Origin: Desulfobacula sp.
Lineage (GTDB): Bacteria; Desulfobacterota; Desulfobacteria; Desulfobacterales; Desulfobacteraceae
Direction: 5' to 3'
DNA: 64,000 nucleotides
Assembly: GCA_013792075.1 (NCBI GenBank)
Contig: VMSR01000276.1
Coordinates: 1-64,000 of the forward strand
In this document: positions 9,180 to 18,269 of the stretch, piece by piece
How positions within the stretch are numbered: position 1 is the first letter of the stretch
How the letters are laid out: each line of letters starts with the position of its first letter
The notes under the pieces: generated by a model
Databases searched by the model: none
The model's input: only the letters and a program-made list of their open reading frames with translations
What the model was told of the DNA's origin: nothing
Made by a program: the position numbers and the translations under genes

Positions 9180-9286
9180 GCCCTTGCCTGACCCAGCAAG
9201 AGTATCCTGGGCACCCTAAAAAAGGTAAGTAAGTATTATTTATCCTTCACCAAGGGCGAATCGAAAAGTAAGATTGAGGCAAGGGC
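9180..9286. repeat. Separated 10-bp inverted repeat upstream of the FeeM operon
   Basis: GCCCTTGCCT at 9180-9189 is matched exactly by its reverse complement AGGCAAGGGC at 9277-9286, with 87 bases between. The pair sits in the leader of the minus-strand FeeM operon, next to a decayed gene. It may be a leader hairpin or the ends of a vanished insertion; it may also be chance. Confidence 0.35.
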
Positions 9287-9359
9287 TCCGGAGCATATAA
9301 TCGGCAACAAAAGAGGTACAAAAAAGGAGAGATATCAAGATCAATGCCCGGACATCGGG

Positions 9360-9600
9360 TTGATCCTGAAGAATATTTCAGTCTATAAGGCCGCCATGTC
9401 GGGCGGATGGTTTCACTCGGGGGATCTGGGCGTTCTGGACCAGGACCGCTATATCACGGTGGTGGACAGAAAAAAGGACAGGATCAAAACCGGCGGTGAG
9501 AATGTGGCTTTACGGGAGGCGGAGGCGGCAGCTTATCCTCATCCGGGTGTGGAAGAGGTGGGGCGCAGGCCTGAAAGAGAGGGCGGCGCCCTATGGTTTT
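9360..9600 (+). pseudogene. Decayed C-terminal fragment of an acyl-CoA synthetase
   Basis: Translation near 9396-9560 gives GGWFHSGDLGVLDQDRYI followed by VVDRKKDRIKTGGENV, the hinge region of fatty-acyl-CoA synthases (ANL superfamily). The P-loop, the adenylate-binding core and the final lysine domain are all absent. After about 9570 the reading loses family resemblance, although the frame stays open to 9842 antisense to the phosphatidyltransferase gene. Expected residues are already changed (ALREAEAAAY where SREVEEAIY is usual). It is on the opposite strand to the intact ligase at 5093-6691, and its hinge sequence is quite different, so it comes from a different lineage. It fills most of the 490-base gap between the FeeM and phosphatidyltransferase genes. 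Confidence 0.75.
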
Positions 9601-9632
9601 TTGTTGGTGTTTTTTCAGGGTCTCAAAGACGG

Positions 9633-10919
9633 TTACTTCTGGGGAATCCATTTCCTGCCTGCAATCATATAGACAAAAACAGAGCCCAGAATCAGATAGC
9701 CAAACATCTGGACATTTTTTGTTTTAAAAATATAGGCAAGGGTTATGATAATGGATGCACTGATCAGAAAAAATACGGGCTTTGGGGTATGCTTCAGGAT
9801 CACCCGTCCAAAGTGGGCAAACCGGATATGACTCACCATTAAGCCGATGGACAAACCGGTCAGTCCCCACAATATGCCCGGTGGTGCAATAAGAGATGCC
9901 CCCAGAACAATCAAGGATCCCGCAGGACTGGGGAGGCCGTTGAATATGCCCTCGGGCAGGTCGGTTCTGCCTTTGTCCATGGCGATAAACCGGATGAGGC
10001 GAAATGCCACACCGAGGATGAAAAAACCACCGAAGATCCATGCCAAGGATCCGCCTTTTTGTACAATCACATAGGCGGGTGCCAGGCCAAAGCTGACAAA
10101 ATCGGCAATATCATCCAGATATGGACCATATTTGGTTCCGCCATGCTTTAGGGCCATGCGCCCATCAAACAGGTCAAACAATTGTCCGATGATGATGATA
10201 CAAATTGCCCAGGCAAAATAATAATGGTAGGTCAGGATAAGGCTGGTCACGCCGCAGCAAAAATTAAGCGCGGAAAGGATATCGGCATAGAGCCGGTTGG
10301 GGATAAATTTAAATACCACAGATGCGCCTGAAAGGATAATGCAGGCCATGAGCACAGCATCGGCAATATTTACCAGTCCTTTGTTTTGATCCATCAATGC
10401 ACATAAAATAACAAGGCCAAAGCAGATAATGGCCTTTATTTTTCCAAAATTATTGGCAGCCCCGGAGAAGTTGATCCAGGCCAGAATCCGCCGGGCAAAA
10501 AACTGGCCCAGAAGTTCAATGACCACAAGTATCCATATAAGTTCCATGGACAGGATTCCGGCATGGGCAAACCCAATCAATGGCGGCAAATAGGTCAATT
10601 TGTCACACATGGGATCAAGCCATTCTCCCAGGCGGGAGCCCAGGTTGCATTCCCTTGCCACAACACCGTCCACACCATCAAGGATTGCGGCAAAGGTGAA
10701 GATAAAGATGGCAATGGATTGATAAGGGCTGAAAAAATAGAGGAAAAATCCCAGGGCAGCCATGGCCGTGCGCCAATAGCAAATTGCATTCGGGTGCAGC
10801 AGCCATTGGTGCGACAGGATGTATTCCTGCAGGGGTTGTTTTTTAACAGCCTTGGAAAACCATAGGAAAAAACCGGTTCCAATGGCAGCGGAAACAATAA
10901 TCACCAAAAATCTTTCCAT
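9633..10919 (-). CDS. Tandem CDP-alcohol phosphatidyltransferase fusion (PgsA-like + PssA-like)
   Basis: A 428-residue membrane protein joining two CDP-alcohol phosphatidyltransferase domains, which move a phosphatidyl group from CDP-diacylglycerol to an alcohol. The first domain (about residues 40-210) has an intact motif: DGVVAR at 84-89, G98, D102 and D106, as in PGP synthases. The second (about 215-400) resembles phosphatidylserine synthase (LFDGRMAL, then GPYLDDIADFVSFGLAPAY, later FNGLPSPAGSLIVLG), but the motif Arg is Leu and the Arg-to-Gly spacing is one residue short. It may be inactive or changed in substrate. Single-domain enzymes are normally about 180-260 residues, so this is a true fusion. 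It lies upstream of the FeeM operon on the same strand but 490 bases away. Confidence 0.8.
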   Translation of the reverse strand: MERFLVIIVSAAIGTGFFLWFSKAVKKQPLQEYILSHQWLLHPNAICYWRTAMAALGFFLYFFSPYQSIAIFIFTFAAILDGVDGVVARECNLGSRLGEWLDPMCDKLTYLPPLIGFAHAGILSMELIWILVVIELLGQFFARRILAWINFSGAANNFGKIKAIICFGLVILCALMDQNKGLVNIADAVLMACIILSGASVVFKFIPNRLYADILSALNFCCGVTSLILTYHYYFAWAICIIIIGQLFDLFDGRMALKHGGTKYGPYLDDIADFVSFGLAPAYVIVQKGGSLAWIFGGFFILGVAFRLIRFIAMDKGRTDLPEGIFNGLPSPAGSLIVLGASLIAPPGILWGLTGLSIGLMVSHIRFAHFGRVILKHTPKPVFFLISASIIITLAYIFKTKNVQMFGYLILGSVFVYMIAGRKWIPQK

Positions 10920-11323
10920 TTTTATGATCTCATATTCATTAAATTAAAAAGTTTATACCGGCATCTTGTTTCAGCAAGTGCCCTTTTTTTTAAATTCAAG
11001 TCTATCTATCATTTTTGCCATCAATAGTCATCATCTGGTTTTTAAAATTATCTTTTTACACTAGATCCCAATTATTGCAATCTTCCAAAAAGCGGTTTCC
11101 AGGATGCCTTGGCGTGACCGGTGCAAAAAAAGAGGGACTGGAGAAACTTTTTTCACGGCAGACGATTAATTTCCTTCTTTTTAAGAGAAAAAATATCTAA
11201 CTTCTTTACTTTTATTTAAAAATCTGAATAGGTGTAGTTTACTGGGGTGAGTGGTGAAACAGATACCAGTTTGCTTTAATGAAGCTTATGGGTCTTGTTT
11301 TTTTATTGAATTGGAGAGCGAAA
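10920..11323. other. AT-rich intergenic region between divergent genes
   Basis: This 404-base stretch between the minus-strand phosphatidyltransferase and the plus-strand PilZ-thioesterase contains no convincing gene. A 61-codon ORF (11015-11200) has no ribosome site and no coding character. The region should carry the promoters of both units; the only motif I can name is a sigma-54-like site at 11110-11125. Confidence 0.6.
11110..11125 (+). promoter_or_regulatory. Candidate sigma-54 promoter (-24/-12)
   Basis: TGGCGTGACCGGTGCA keeps the invariant GG and GC at the correct 10-base spacing and most of the TGGCACR-N4-TTGCW consensus; mismatches are at the AC and the first T of TTGC. It lies about 200 bases before the PilZ-thioesterase start. 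No activator site was identified. Confidence 0.3.
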
Positions 11324-12058
11324 ATGACGACAATGAGAAAAACCAGAGACCAACGCGTTCAAAAAAAAATCAAAGCTGTGCTGGACAACCAAACAGGAAT
11401 CATTGAAAATATTTCCACCTCAGGCGGTTTTCTGAAACTGGAAAGTGAAATTCCCACGGAGCCTTTTCTGCTTGAGTTAAAAATCAGTGAATTCAAGACC
11501 ATCAAAATGGAATGCGAACCCCTTTGGCATAACAGCTCAGGTGTCGGGTTCAGATTCCTTGACATTAAAGACGCCAAGGAAGATCTGTTCACCCAATATG
11601 TTGAAAAGCAGATCCAGGCCTTAAAAATTTATGGCAAAGAACGGGTGTTTAAAACAGAGGTCATGGTCACCCTGAAAAATACCAATGCGTTCGGCAATGT
11701 ATACTTCAGCAATTTTATCGAATACCAGGGAGTTGTCAGGGAAAAATTTTTATTGGCCAATGTGCCCAACCTGCACCAATTAATGGCCAATGGGAGCCTC
11801 CGCCTGGTGACCGTGGATACCTACCACCGGTTCATCAGCAACGCCTATTTCGGAGAAACCCTGGTGGTGGAATTGACCACTTCCGAAATAAAGGCCGCCA
11901 CCTGCAGACTGGAGATACTATTTAAGAACAAGGCCACGGGAAAGATGGTTGGGGAGGGGTATCAAAGAATTTGTCTGGTCAGTGAAAAGGGAAGGGTCAT
12001 GCGCATTCCTGAAAATTTTTTGGGACTCTTAAATTTTTACCATGAAATAAAGGAATAA
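11324..12058 (+). CDS. PilZ domain-hotdog thioesterase fusion
   Basis: A 244-residue cytoplasmic protein. Residues about 5-98 form a PilZ-like domain (NISTSGGF fits [DN]xSxxG at 29-34; the basic stretch RKTRDQR stands where RxxxR is expected but does not fit it exactly). Residues about 108-235 form a 4-hydroxybenzoyl-CoA thioesterase-like hotdog domain (NAFGNVYFSNFIEYQGVVRE). The catalytic Asp of classical 4HBT enzymes is Asn (N119), as in some specialised subfamilies. It probably hydrolyses an acyl thioester under cyclic-di-GMP or protein control (inference). The start at 11324 has GGAGAG 5 bases upstream. It ends 4 bases before the kinase/HD-GYP gene, so the two are co-transcribed. Confidence 0.75.
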   Translation: MTTMRKTRDQRVQKKIKAVLDNQTGIIENISTSGGFLKLESEIPTEPFLLELKISEFKTIKMECEPLWHNSSGVGFRFLDIKDAKEDLFTQYVEKQIQALKIYGKERVFKTEVMVTLKNTNAFGNVYFSNFIEYQGVVREKFLLANVPNLHQLMANGSLRLVTVDTYHRFISNAYFGETLVVELTTSEIKAATCRLEILFKNKATGKMVGEGYQRICLVSEKGRVMRIPENFLGLLNFYHEIKE

Positions 12059-12062
12059 GGGT

Positions 12063-14702
12063 ATGCCCTATCTGAGCGCAGTGCTGCCATTGTTTGCCGC
12101 CATTGTATCCTTGTCTCTGGGGATCGCAGGCTATTATCTGTCCAAGGGAGACGTTCGCAGGCTTTTTTTAAGGCTGTGCTGTATCACCTTTTTCTGGCAG
12201 TTTTCATGGGTGGTTCTGTTCATATCCAACAACAGCGAATATGCAGGCCTGATCTGCAAAATTGGGTATTCGGGTATTATTTTTCTTCCCCTGAGTGGTT
12301 ATGAAACCGTGGCCCATTACCTGAAAATTGGTAAAAAAGATATTTTCATACTCTATTGTGTGTGTTTCGGGTTCCTGGTCAGCCTGTGGACCACGGATCT
12401 TTTCATCCAAGGAGCCCATCTATACTGGTTTGGATATTATCCACGGGCGAATGTTCTCCACGGGGCATATCTTTTGATGGTGGGATATCTCATGGCCCGC
12501 AGCACCTATGTACTGGTCAGTTTTCACAAACAGGAAACAGATTCCGTAAAAAAGACCCAATTGAAATTCTTTTTTCTGTCCACCCTGGTATTTTCCTTTT
12601 CAGGCGTTGATTATCTTTTGAACTACCCGGCTCTGGTTGAACAGCTTCCCCTTCAATTATATCCCTTTGGGGTGTTTTTCATTACCTTCTCGATTTTTAT
12701 TTTTGTCCTTTCCCATTTTCTCACTTTGAACCTGACCCTTGAAAAGCGGGTGGCCCAAAAAACATTTGAACTGAGAAATTTAGTGGATGCCCTGGAAAAG
12801 TCAGCCAATGCCAAAAAAGAGTTTATTGCCAATGTCACCCATGAATTGCGCACCCCGCTCACCCTTATCCGGGGGTGGGCCGATTATGTGCGGGAAGGGG
12901 AGGCAGGGCATATTCCGGAAAGCTTCCTGGGGATCATGGAAAAAATCAGGGTGCAAACCCTTTCATTAACCCATAAAATCAATGAATTGCTCAAGATCTC
13001 TAAATTTGATGCCGGAATGGATACCCTTGCATTGACCCGGATGAATGTGGACACCTATATCTTTCAGATTGTTTCCAGTTTCAGGGGATTGACAGAGGCA
13101 AACCGGATCGATCTGGCCTATTATTCCGACCTGCCGGTTCAAGACCTTTATATGGACAAGGGAAAGCTTACGGATATTTTAAACAATTTGATCCGGAATG
13201 CCTATAAATTCACGGAAATGGGAGAGATCTCCGTAACGCTTTCAACCAGCGAGGAGCATATCAGCATTGAGGTCAAAGATACGGGAGTGGGCATGTCGCC
13301 TGCGGTTATGGAAACCATTTTCAACCGGTTTCAGCAGGGGGACAGTTCTCGAACCCGGCTGTACGAAGGAGCAGGCCTCGGACTTGCCATTGTCAAGGAA
13401 TCTGTTGAAAAGCTGTATGGAAGTATATCGGTATCCAGCATCGAAAACCAGGGCACCTGTTTTACCGTCAGGCTGCCCCGGGACCTTGAAAAAAAAGAAC
13501 CTGCAGCCACCAGAGAGAGACGCAAAACCGAGCGGCGAAAAAAAAATTCAGCCGTCCCCTTTGAGGAGCGCAGGGGAAAAGACCGGCGGGATGAAGACCT
13601 GGCCCGGATTGATGCCAGTGATATCGTCCGGATTGATTTGCACAACAATAACCTGTCAGGCCAGGGATATGTGAAAAAAATCGAGGCGGAAAATCCCAGG
13701 GGCACCATCGTTCTGGCAGAAGACAATGAGGGGATACGGGAGTTTCTGGGACGGGCGCTAAATGGATATACCCTTTACATGGCACCGGACGGCAAGCTGG
13801 CCTGGGACACCATCAAAAAAACAATGCCCGACCTTGTGATCTCGGATATCATGATGCCGGTCATGGACGGTTTTTCACTTTTGAAAAATATCAGGGACCA
13901 TAAACAGACCACCAATATCCCGGTGATCATCATCACCTCCCTTTCAGAGCAGGAGGACCGTATCAAATCTCTGCAGATGGGGGCGGACGATTTTCTCACC
14001 AAGCCCTTCCACCACCTGGAACTCCAGGCAAGGGTCAAAAATGTCATCAGTCTCCACAAGCTGGAGCGGGAAAAGACAAGACGGGAGCAATTGGAGGTGT
14101 TTTTAACGGTGCTTGCTTCGGCCATTGAATCCAAGGACCCCTATACCGGCGGCCATGTAGAACGGGTGGCAAACTATGCCCGGGATATAGCCTGCAAACT
14201 TTCCCTGTCCCGGGACAGGATTCATGATATCTATATGGGGACCATTGTCCATGATGTGGGGAAGATCGGCATCAAGGACGAGGTGCTCAATAAGCCCGGG
14301 AAACTGACGGATGAGGAATTTGAGCATATCAAGGAACATCCGTTGATCGGTAAGCATATTTTGTCCAAACTTAAAATCGCCCCTGTGGCCGTCAATATTG
14401 CTTATTACCACCAGGAAAAATGGGACGGCACAGGCTATCCCAGCAACGCCAGGGGCAAGGCCATTCCCCTCGAAGCCAGGATCGCCACCATTGCCGATGT
14501 CTGGGATGCCATTACCTCGGACCGGCCCTATCGCAAGGCCATCCCCCTTGGCAAGGCCGTCCGGATCATGGAAGAAGAGCGGGGGAAATCCTTTGACCCG
14601 GAATTGCTGGATCTGTTTATGGACAAGGAAGACACGATCTATTTGAATTATATTCCCAAAGAGCGGCTGGGGGAACTGGATATGGAAAAGATGGTTTCCT
14701 AG
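12063..14702 (+). CDS. Membrane histidine kinase-receiver-HD-GYP hybrid
   Basis: An 879-residue sensor. Residues 1-225 form about seven transmembrane segments (histidine-kinase 7TM-like sensor). Then come HisKA with phospho-acceptor H260 in VTHELRTPL, and HATPase (DTGVGMSP, GAGLGLAIVKE). A strongly basic linker rich in RR and KK (about 480-510) precedes a receiver domain with phospho-Asp in VISDIMMPVMDG near residue 594 and Lys in LTKPFH. The C-terminal HD-GYP domain has IVHDVGKIG near 729 and KWDGTGYP. HD-GYP proteins degrade cyclic-di-GMP, so a membrane signal would be turned into a change in that messenger, with the PilZ protein encoded just upstream as a possible effector. All catalytic motifs look intact. 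Ligand unknown. Confidence 0.9.
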   Translation: MPYLSAVLPLFAAIVSLSLGIAGYYLSKGDVRRLFLRLCCITFFWQFSWVVLFISNNSEYAGLICKIGYSGIIFLPLSGYETVAHYLKIGKKDIFILYCVCFGFLVSLWTTDLFIQGAHLYWFGYYPRANVLHGAYLLMVGYLMARSTYVLVSFHKQETDSVKKTQLKFFFLSTLVFSFSGVDYLLNYPALVEQLPLQLYPFGVFFITFSIFIFVLSHFLTLNLTLEKRVAQKTFELRNLVDALEKSANAKKEFIANVTHELRTPLTLIRGWADYVREGEAGHIPESFLGIMEKIRVQTLSLTHKINELLKISKFDAGMDTLALTRMNVDTYIFQIVSSFRGLTEANRIDLAYYSDLPVQDLYMDKGKLTDILNNLIRNAYKFTEMGEISVTLSTSEEHISIEVKDTGVGMSPAVMETIFNRFQQGDSSRTRLYEGAGLGLAIVKESVEKLYGSISVSSIENQGTCFTVRLPRDLEKKEPAATRERRKTERRKKNSAVPFEERRGKDRRDEDLARIDASDIVRIDLHNNNLSGQGYVKKIEAENPRGTIVLAEDNEGIREFLGRALNGYTLYMAPDGKLAWDTIKKTMPDLVISDIMMPVMDGFSLLKNIRDHKQTTNIPVIIITSLSEQEDRIKSLQMGADDFLTKPFHHLELQARVKNVISLHKLEREKTRREQLEVFLTVLASAIESKDPYTGGHVERVANYARDIACKLSLSRDRIHDIYMGTIVHDVGKIGIKDEVLNKPGKLTDEEFEHIKEHPLIGKHILSKLKIAPVAVNIAYYHQEKWDGTGYPSNARGKAIPLEARIATIADVWDAITSDRPYRKAIPLGKAVRIMEEERGKSFDPELLDLFMDKEDTIYLNYIPKERLGELDMEKMVS

Positions 14703-14733
14703 GCCGGGCAAGCCCCCGGGAAAGCGGTTATGA

Positions 14734-16053
14734 TTATTTTTTTGTTTTGACATTGAACCTGAGCATCATCAGGAGAGCCGAGGCTGTCAGGCCGATCAAC
14801 AACCCGTACCAGACCCCATAAATCCCCAAATCAAAGTGGAAGGCCAGAACATACCCCGATGGCAGACCAATGACCCAATAGGCGGTCAGGGTGATGAGGG
14901 TGGGGATTTTCATGTCCGTGATTCCCCGCAATATACCCAGGCCCACGGACTGGGTTCCGTCGGATATCTGGAAAAAAGCCACAATCACCAGCAGGGAGGC
15001 TGCCATTTTTGTCACCTCCATGTCAGACACGTAAAACATGGGCAAAGACTCCCGGAACAGGACAAAGACAAGGCCTGATGTGGCCATGAAACCGGCACAG
15101 AGAAGGACGGCTGAAAATCCGGCGGTTCGAACATCCCGGGCCGAATCCCTGCCCAGGGCATGGCTTACCCGGATGGTGCCTGCGCCTGCGATACCCATGG
15201 CCACCATAAAGGAAATGGAAGCCAGGTTCAGGGCAATCTGGTGGGCAGCCAGGGCCTGGGTGCCCATCCATCCGACAATGACGGCAGAGGCGGTAAAGGC
15301 AGACACTTCAAAAAAGTATTGGCAGGCACCCGGGATGCCGATTTTCAATAGTGTTTTCATCAGGAGGATATCAATTTTCCGGTATCGCAAAGAGGGATCA
15401 AACCGTTTGAGTGAAGGGGCGGTCATGATCACCCACATCAGCGATAGTGCCATGAAGGTCCGGGAGAAAAAAGTGGCGAGACCGGCTCCAATAACCCCCA
15501 GGGCCGGAGCTCCAAGGTTTCCGTAAATAAAGATCCAGTTGACAGCGATATTGACCAGGTTGGCCAAAAGGGTGATGACCATGGCCGGTTTTAAAAAGCT
15601 CACACCTTCGGCAAACTGGCGGAAGGACTGGAAGAGCATCAGGGGCAGCATGGAAAACCCCAGTACCTGCATATAAAGAATGGCCGGTTCCACAATGGTT
15701 TCGGGCTGGTGGAAAAACCGGATGGATTCCGCCCCAACAAGGGTCACAACGCACAGGAGCACTCCGGATAAAAGATTCACAATCAGCCCCTGGCGTAAAA
15801 TCACCCCGCAGTCCGTATCCCTTCTTGCACCCGCGGCCATGGCCGTCAGGGGGGTTATGGCCATGGAAATGCCGAATCCCACCACCATTACCAGCATAAA
15901 CAGGGCATTGCCGATGGCTGCGGCTGCCAAGGCATCTGTTCCCACCCGGCCTACCATGACATTGTCGGCAATTGACATGGACAACTGGCCGATCTGCCCC
16001 ACAATCATGGGCAGGGCCAGGAGGATAGTTTCTTTAAAATGCCGTTTGAACAT
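14734..16053 (-). CDS. MATE family multidrug/Na+ antiporter (NorM-like)
   Basis: A 439-residue protein with about 12 transmembrane segments in two repeats. Typical MATE features are ALPMIVGQIGQLSMSIADNVMVGR at the start (helix 1), GFGISMAITPL, and the matching second-half stretch MAAHQ-like GTQALAAHQIALNLASI. The family exports cationic drugs or metabolites against Na+ or H+. It converges with the HD-GYP kinase gene and is divergent from hcp. Start ATG at 16053. The substrate cannot be read from the sequence. Confidence 0.9.
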   Translation of the reverse strand: MFKRHFKETILLALPMIVGQIGQLSMSIADNVMVGRVGTDALAAAAIGNALFMLVMVVGFGISMAITPLTAMAAGARRDTDCGVILRQGLIVNLLSGVLLCVVTLVGAESIRFFHQPETIVEPAILYMQVLGFSMLPLMLFQSFRQFAEGVSFLKPAMVITLLANLVNIAVNWIFIYGNLGAPALGVIGAGLATFFSRTFMALSLMWVIMTAPSLKRFDPSLRYRKIDILLMKTLLKIGIPGACQYFFEVSAFTASAVIVGWMGTQALAAHQIALNLASISFMVAMGIAGAGTIRVSHALGRDSARDVRTAGFSAVLLCAGFMATSGLVFVLFRESLPMFYVSDMEVTKMAASLLVIVAFFQISDGTQSVGLGILRGITDMKIPTLITLTAYWVIGLPSGYVLAFHFDLGIYGVWYGLLIGLTASALLMMLRFNVKTKK

Positions 16054-16290
16054 GGCGGATCATCTTTATTTATAGGCGTTATCATAAAAATCATATGGGA
16101 ACCGCATATTAGATATGAGAATCCTTTGAAAAGCAAGATGAATATTAATGCCCCCCTGAAAAGGCCAACAGCGGCAGTGTTTTGTCTATACAATTTGGAT
16201 GGAATGTTATATGATTTCAAAATGGTGTTTGTATCTTTTCTCATCCATATCCAACCGCAAATTTAAGTGGGCCGAAACAGCAAAGCGATA

Positions 16291-16309
16291 TTGTCAAAGA
16301 ACTTAACAA
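16291..16309. promoter_or_regulatory. Candidate CRP/FNR-type operator upstream of hcp
   Basis: TTGTCAA at 16291-16297 and TTAACAA at 16303-16309 form an imperfect inverted repeat 16 bases before the hcp start. CRP/FNR-family sites (including those of HcpR) often have TTGT and ACAA ends, but the total length here is one base more than usual. The position would suit control of hcp by nitrosative stress (inference). Confidence 0.3.
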
Positions 16310-16324
16310 TAAAGGGGGACGAAG

Positions 16325-17995
16325 ATGTTTTGCCATCAATGCCAGGAAACAATGAAAAATCAGGGCTGCTCCATGAAGCAGGGGATGTGTGGAAAATCGG
16401 CTGAAGTTGCCGATCTTCAGGATCTGTTTATCTGGGGATTAAAAGGTATTTCCGTTTGGGGGGCCAAGGCGAAAGAAGTGGGGATCTACGATAATGGGGC
16501 AGGTTTTTTTGTTGCAAAGGGGCTTTTTTCAACCATTACCAATGCCAATTTCGACCGGGCGGATTTTATCGGGTTCATCAACAAGGGCATAGGGATCAGG
16601 GAGGGGCTGAAAAAACAGTTTTTAGCCGCATACAAACAAAAAAACGGCAAAGATTTTTCTTTACAGGTTCCCGAGTGTGCTACCTGGGTGCCGGCAGATG
16701 ACCCGGCGATTCTGGTAAAAGCTGCCAGTGGGTCCGGGGGGTGGTTGGAGATAAAAAATGAAGATGAACGCTCTCTCAAGGCCATAGTTTTGTATGGGCT
16801 CAAAGGTATGTCCGCCTATGCGGAACATGCCTATCAGATCACAAAATCCTGTCAGGAGGTTTTTGAATTTTTAATGGAAGCCCTTGCAGCTCTGGTCGAC
16901 GATGCTAAATCCCAGGAGGACTTGCTTGATCTGGTTATCAAGACCGGGCAAATGGGGGTTAAAACAATGGCCCTTCTGGACGAAGCCAATACAAAGGCCT
17001 ATGGAACCCCTGAAATCACCCATGTGAATATCGGGGTGGGGAAAAATCCGGGAATCCTCATTACGGGTCATGATCTTGTGGACCTTGAAGAACTGCTGGA
17101 ACAAACCAAGGGTCAGGGAATTGATGTGTATACCCATAGTGAGATGCTGCCGGCCCATTATTACCCCAAACTTAAAAAATACGCCCATCTTTTCGGCAAT
17201 TACGGCAGCGCCTGGTGGCTCCAAAAAGAAGATATGGCCAAATTCAACGGGCCGGTATTGTTTACCTCCAATTGTCTTGTGCCCCCCAAGGAAGCGTACA
17301 AGGGGAAATTGTTCACCACGGGTGCGGTTGGGTTTGACGGGCTTCCCCATATTCCGGACAGGCCGAAAGGCGGTAAAAAAGATTTTTCAGCCCTCATTGA
17401 GATGGCCAAAACCTGTGATCCTCCCCAGGAACTTGAAAAAGGTGAGATCATCGGCGGGTTTGGCCACAGCCAGGTGATGGCCCTTGCAGATAAAATAATT
17501 GCAGCGGTGAAATCAGGTGCCATCAAACGCTTTATTGTCATGGGCGGCTGTGACGGCCGGCACAAAACAAGGGATTATTATACAGAAGTTGCCAAGGCTT
17601 TGCCCAAAGACACGGTCATCCTGACGGCCGGTTGTGCAAAATACAAATTTATCAAGCTGGATCTTGGCGATATCGGGGGGATTCCACGGGTATTGGATGC
17701 CGGTCAATGCAATGATTCATATTCTTTGGCCGTTGTGGCCATGGAACTTCAAAAGGCCTTTGGACTGGCCGATATCAATGACCTTCCCATTTCATTTGAT
17801 ATTGCCTGGTATGAACAAAAGGCGGTCCTGGTGCTGTTGGCACTTCTGTCACTGGGAGTGAAAGGTATCCGTCTTGGGCCCACCCTGCCGGGATTTTTGT
17901 CACAGGGAGTTGCGACAGCCCTGGTTGAAAAATTTGACATTAAACCCATCACCACCCCAAAAGAAGATGTGGCGGCCATGATGGCCGGCAACTAA
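16325..17995 (+). CDS. hcp: Hybrid cluster protein / hydroxylamine reductase (class I)
   Basis: A 556-residue redox enzyme that handles NO or hydroxylamine in anaerobes. The N-terminal cluster ligands are C3, C6, C15 and C22 ([10 protein letters not shown], then CSMKQGMC), the spacing of the class I proteins of sulfate reducers. Hybrid-cluster ligands are visible downstream: H and E in the [18 protein letters not shown] region, [32 protein letters not shown] and WYEQKAV. Length is normal for class I. The start has GGGGGAC 7 bases upstream. It stands alone, divergent from the MATE gene, and is followed by a strong terminator. No hcr reductase gene is adjacent. Confidence 0.97.
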   Translation: MFCHQCQETMKNQGCSMKQGMCGKSAEVADLQDLFIWGLKGISVWGAKAKEVGIYDNGAGFFVAKGLFSTITNANFDRADFIGFINKGIGIREGLKKQFLAAYKQKNGKDFSLQVPECATWVPADDPAILVKAASGSGGWLEIKNEDERSLKAIVLYGLKGMSAYAEHAYQITKSCQEVFEFLMEALAALVDDAKSQEDLLDLVIKTGQMGVKTMALLDEANTKAYGTPEITHVNIGVGKNPGILITGHDLVDLEELLEQTKGQGIDVYTHSEMLPAHYYPKLKKYAHLFGNYGSAWWLQKEDMAKFNGPVLFTSNCLVPPKEAYKGKLFTTGAVGFDGLPHIPDRPKGGKKDFSALIEMAKTCDPPQELEKGEIIGGFGHSQVMALADKIIAAVKSGAIKRFIVMGGCDGRHKTRDYYTEVAKALPKDTVILTAGCAKYKFIKLDLGDIGGIPRVLDAGQCNDSYSLAVVAMELQKAFGLADINDLPISFDIAWYEQKAVLVLLALLSLGVKGIRLGPTLPGFLSQGVATALVEKFDIKPITTPKEDVAAMMAGN

Positions 17996-18012
17996 TCTGC
18001 CAATGGGATTCT

Positions 18013-18058
18013 AATAAAGAAAAGGCCTTTTGCATCAGCAAAAGGCCTTTTCTTTATT
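18013..18058 (+). terminator. Strong Rho-independent terminator after hcp
   Basis: A perfect 21-base-pair stem (18013-18033 with 18038-18058) with a 4-base loop ATCA. The AAAAGGCCTTTT core and T/A-rich flanks let it work in both directions. It starts 17 bases after the hcp stop. Confidence 0.95.
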
Positions 18059-18269
18059 ATGGGACACCCCAGGTCGAACAGATATAAATTTAACAAACCG
18101 GGGTTGATCTGTGGTCGTATTCTGATAAAAGCGGGCAGCAGCGATATCAAGACCTTTCGGGTGATTGCAACTGGGCCTGGTGTTTTTATTCCTTGATATT
18201 TGGCCGGGACTCGTATTATACCCAGACAAGGCGATATCATAAACGATACATGGCGTTAAGGGGCATGGA

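Noticed and set aside
11015-11200. A 61-codon ORF between the phosphatidyltransferase and PilZ-thioesterase genes
   Set aside because: No ribosome site, composition matches the AT-rich intergenic region, and no family resemblance.
14704-14719. GC-rich hairpin between the HD-GYP kinase and MATE genes as terminator
   Set aside because: The stem is only about five base pairs and no T run follows within a few bases.
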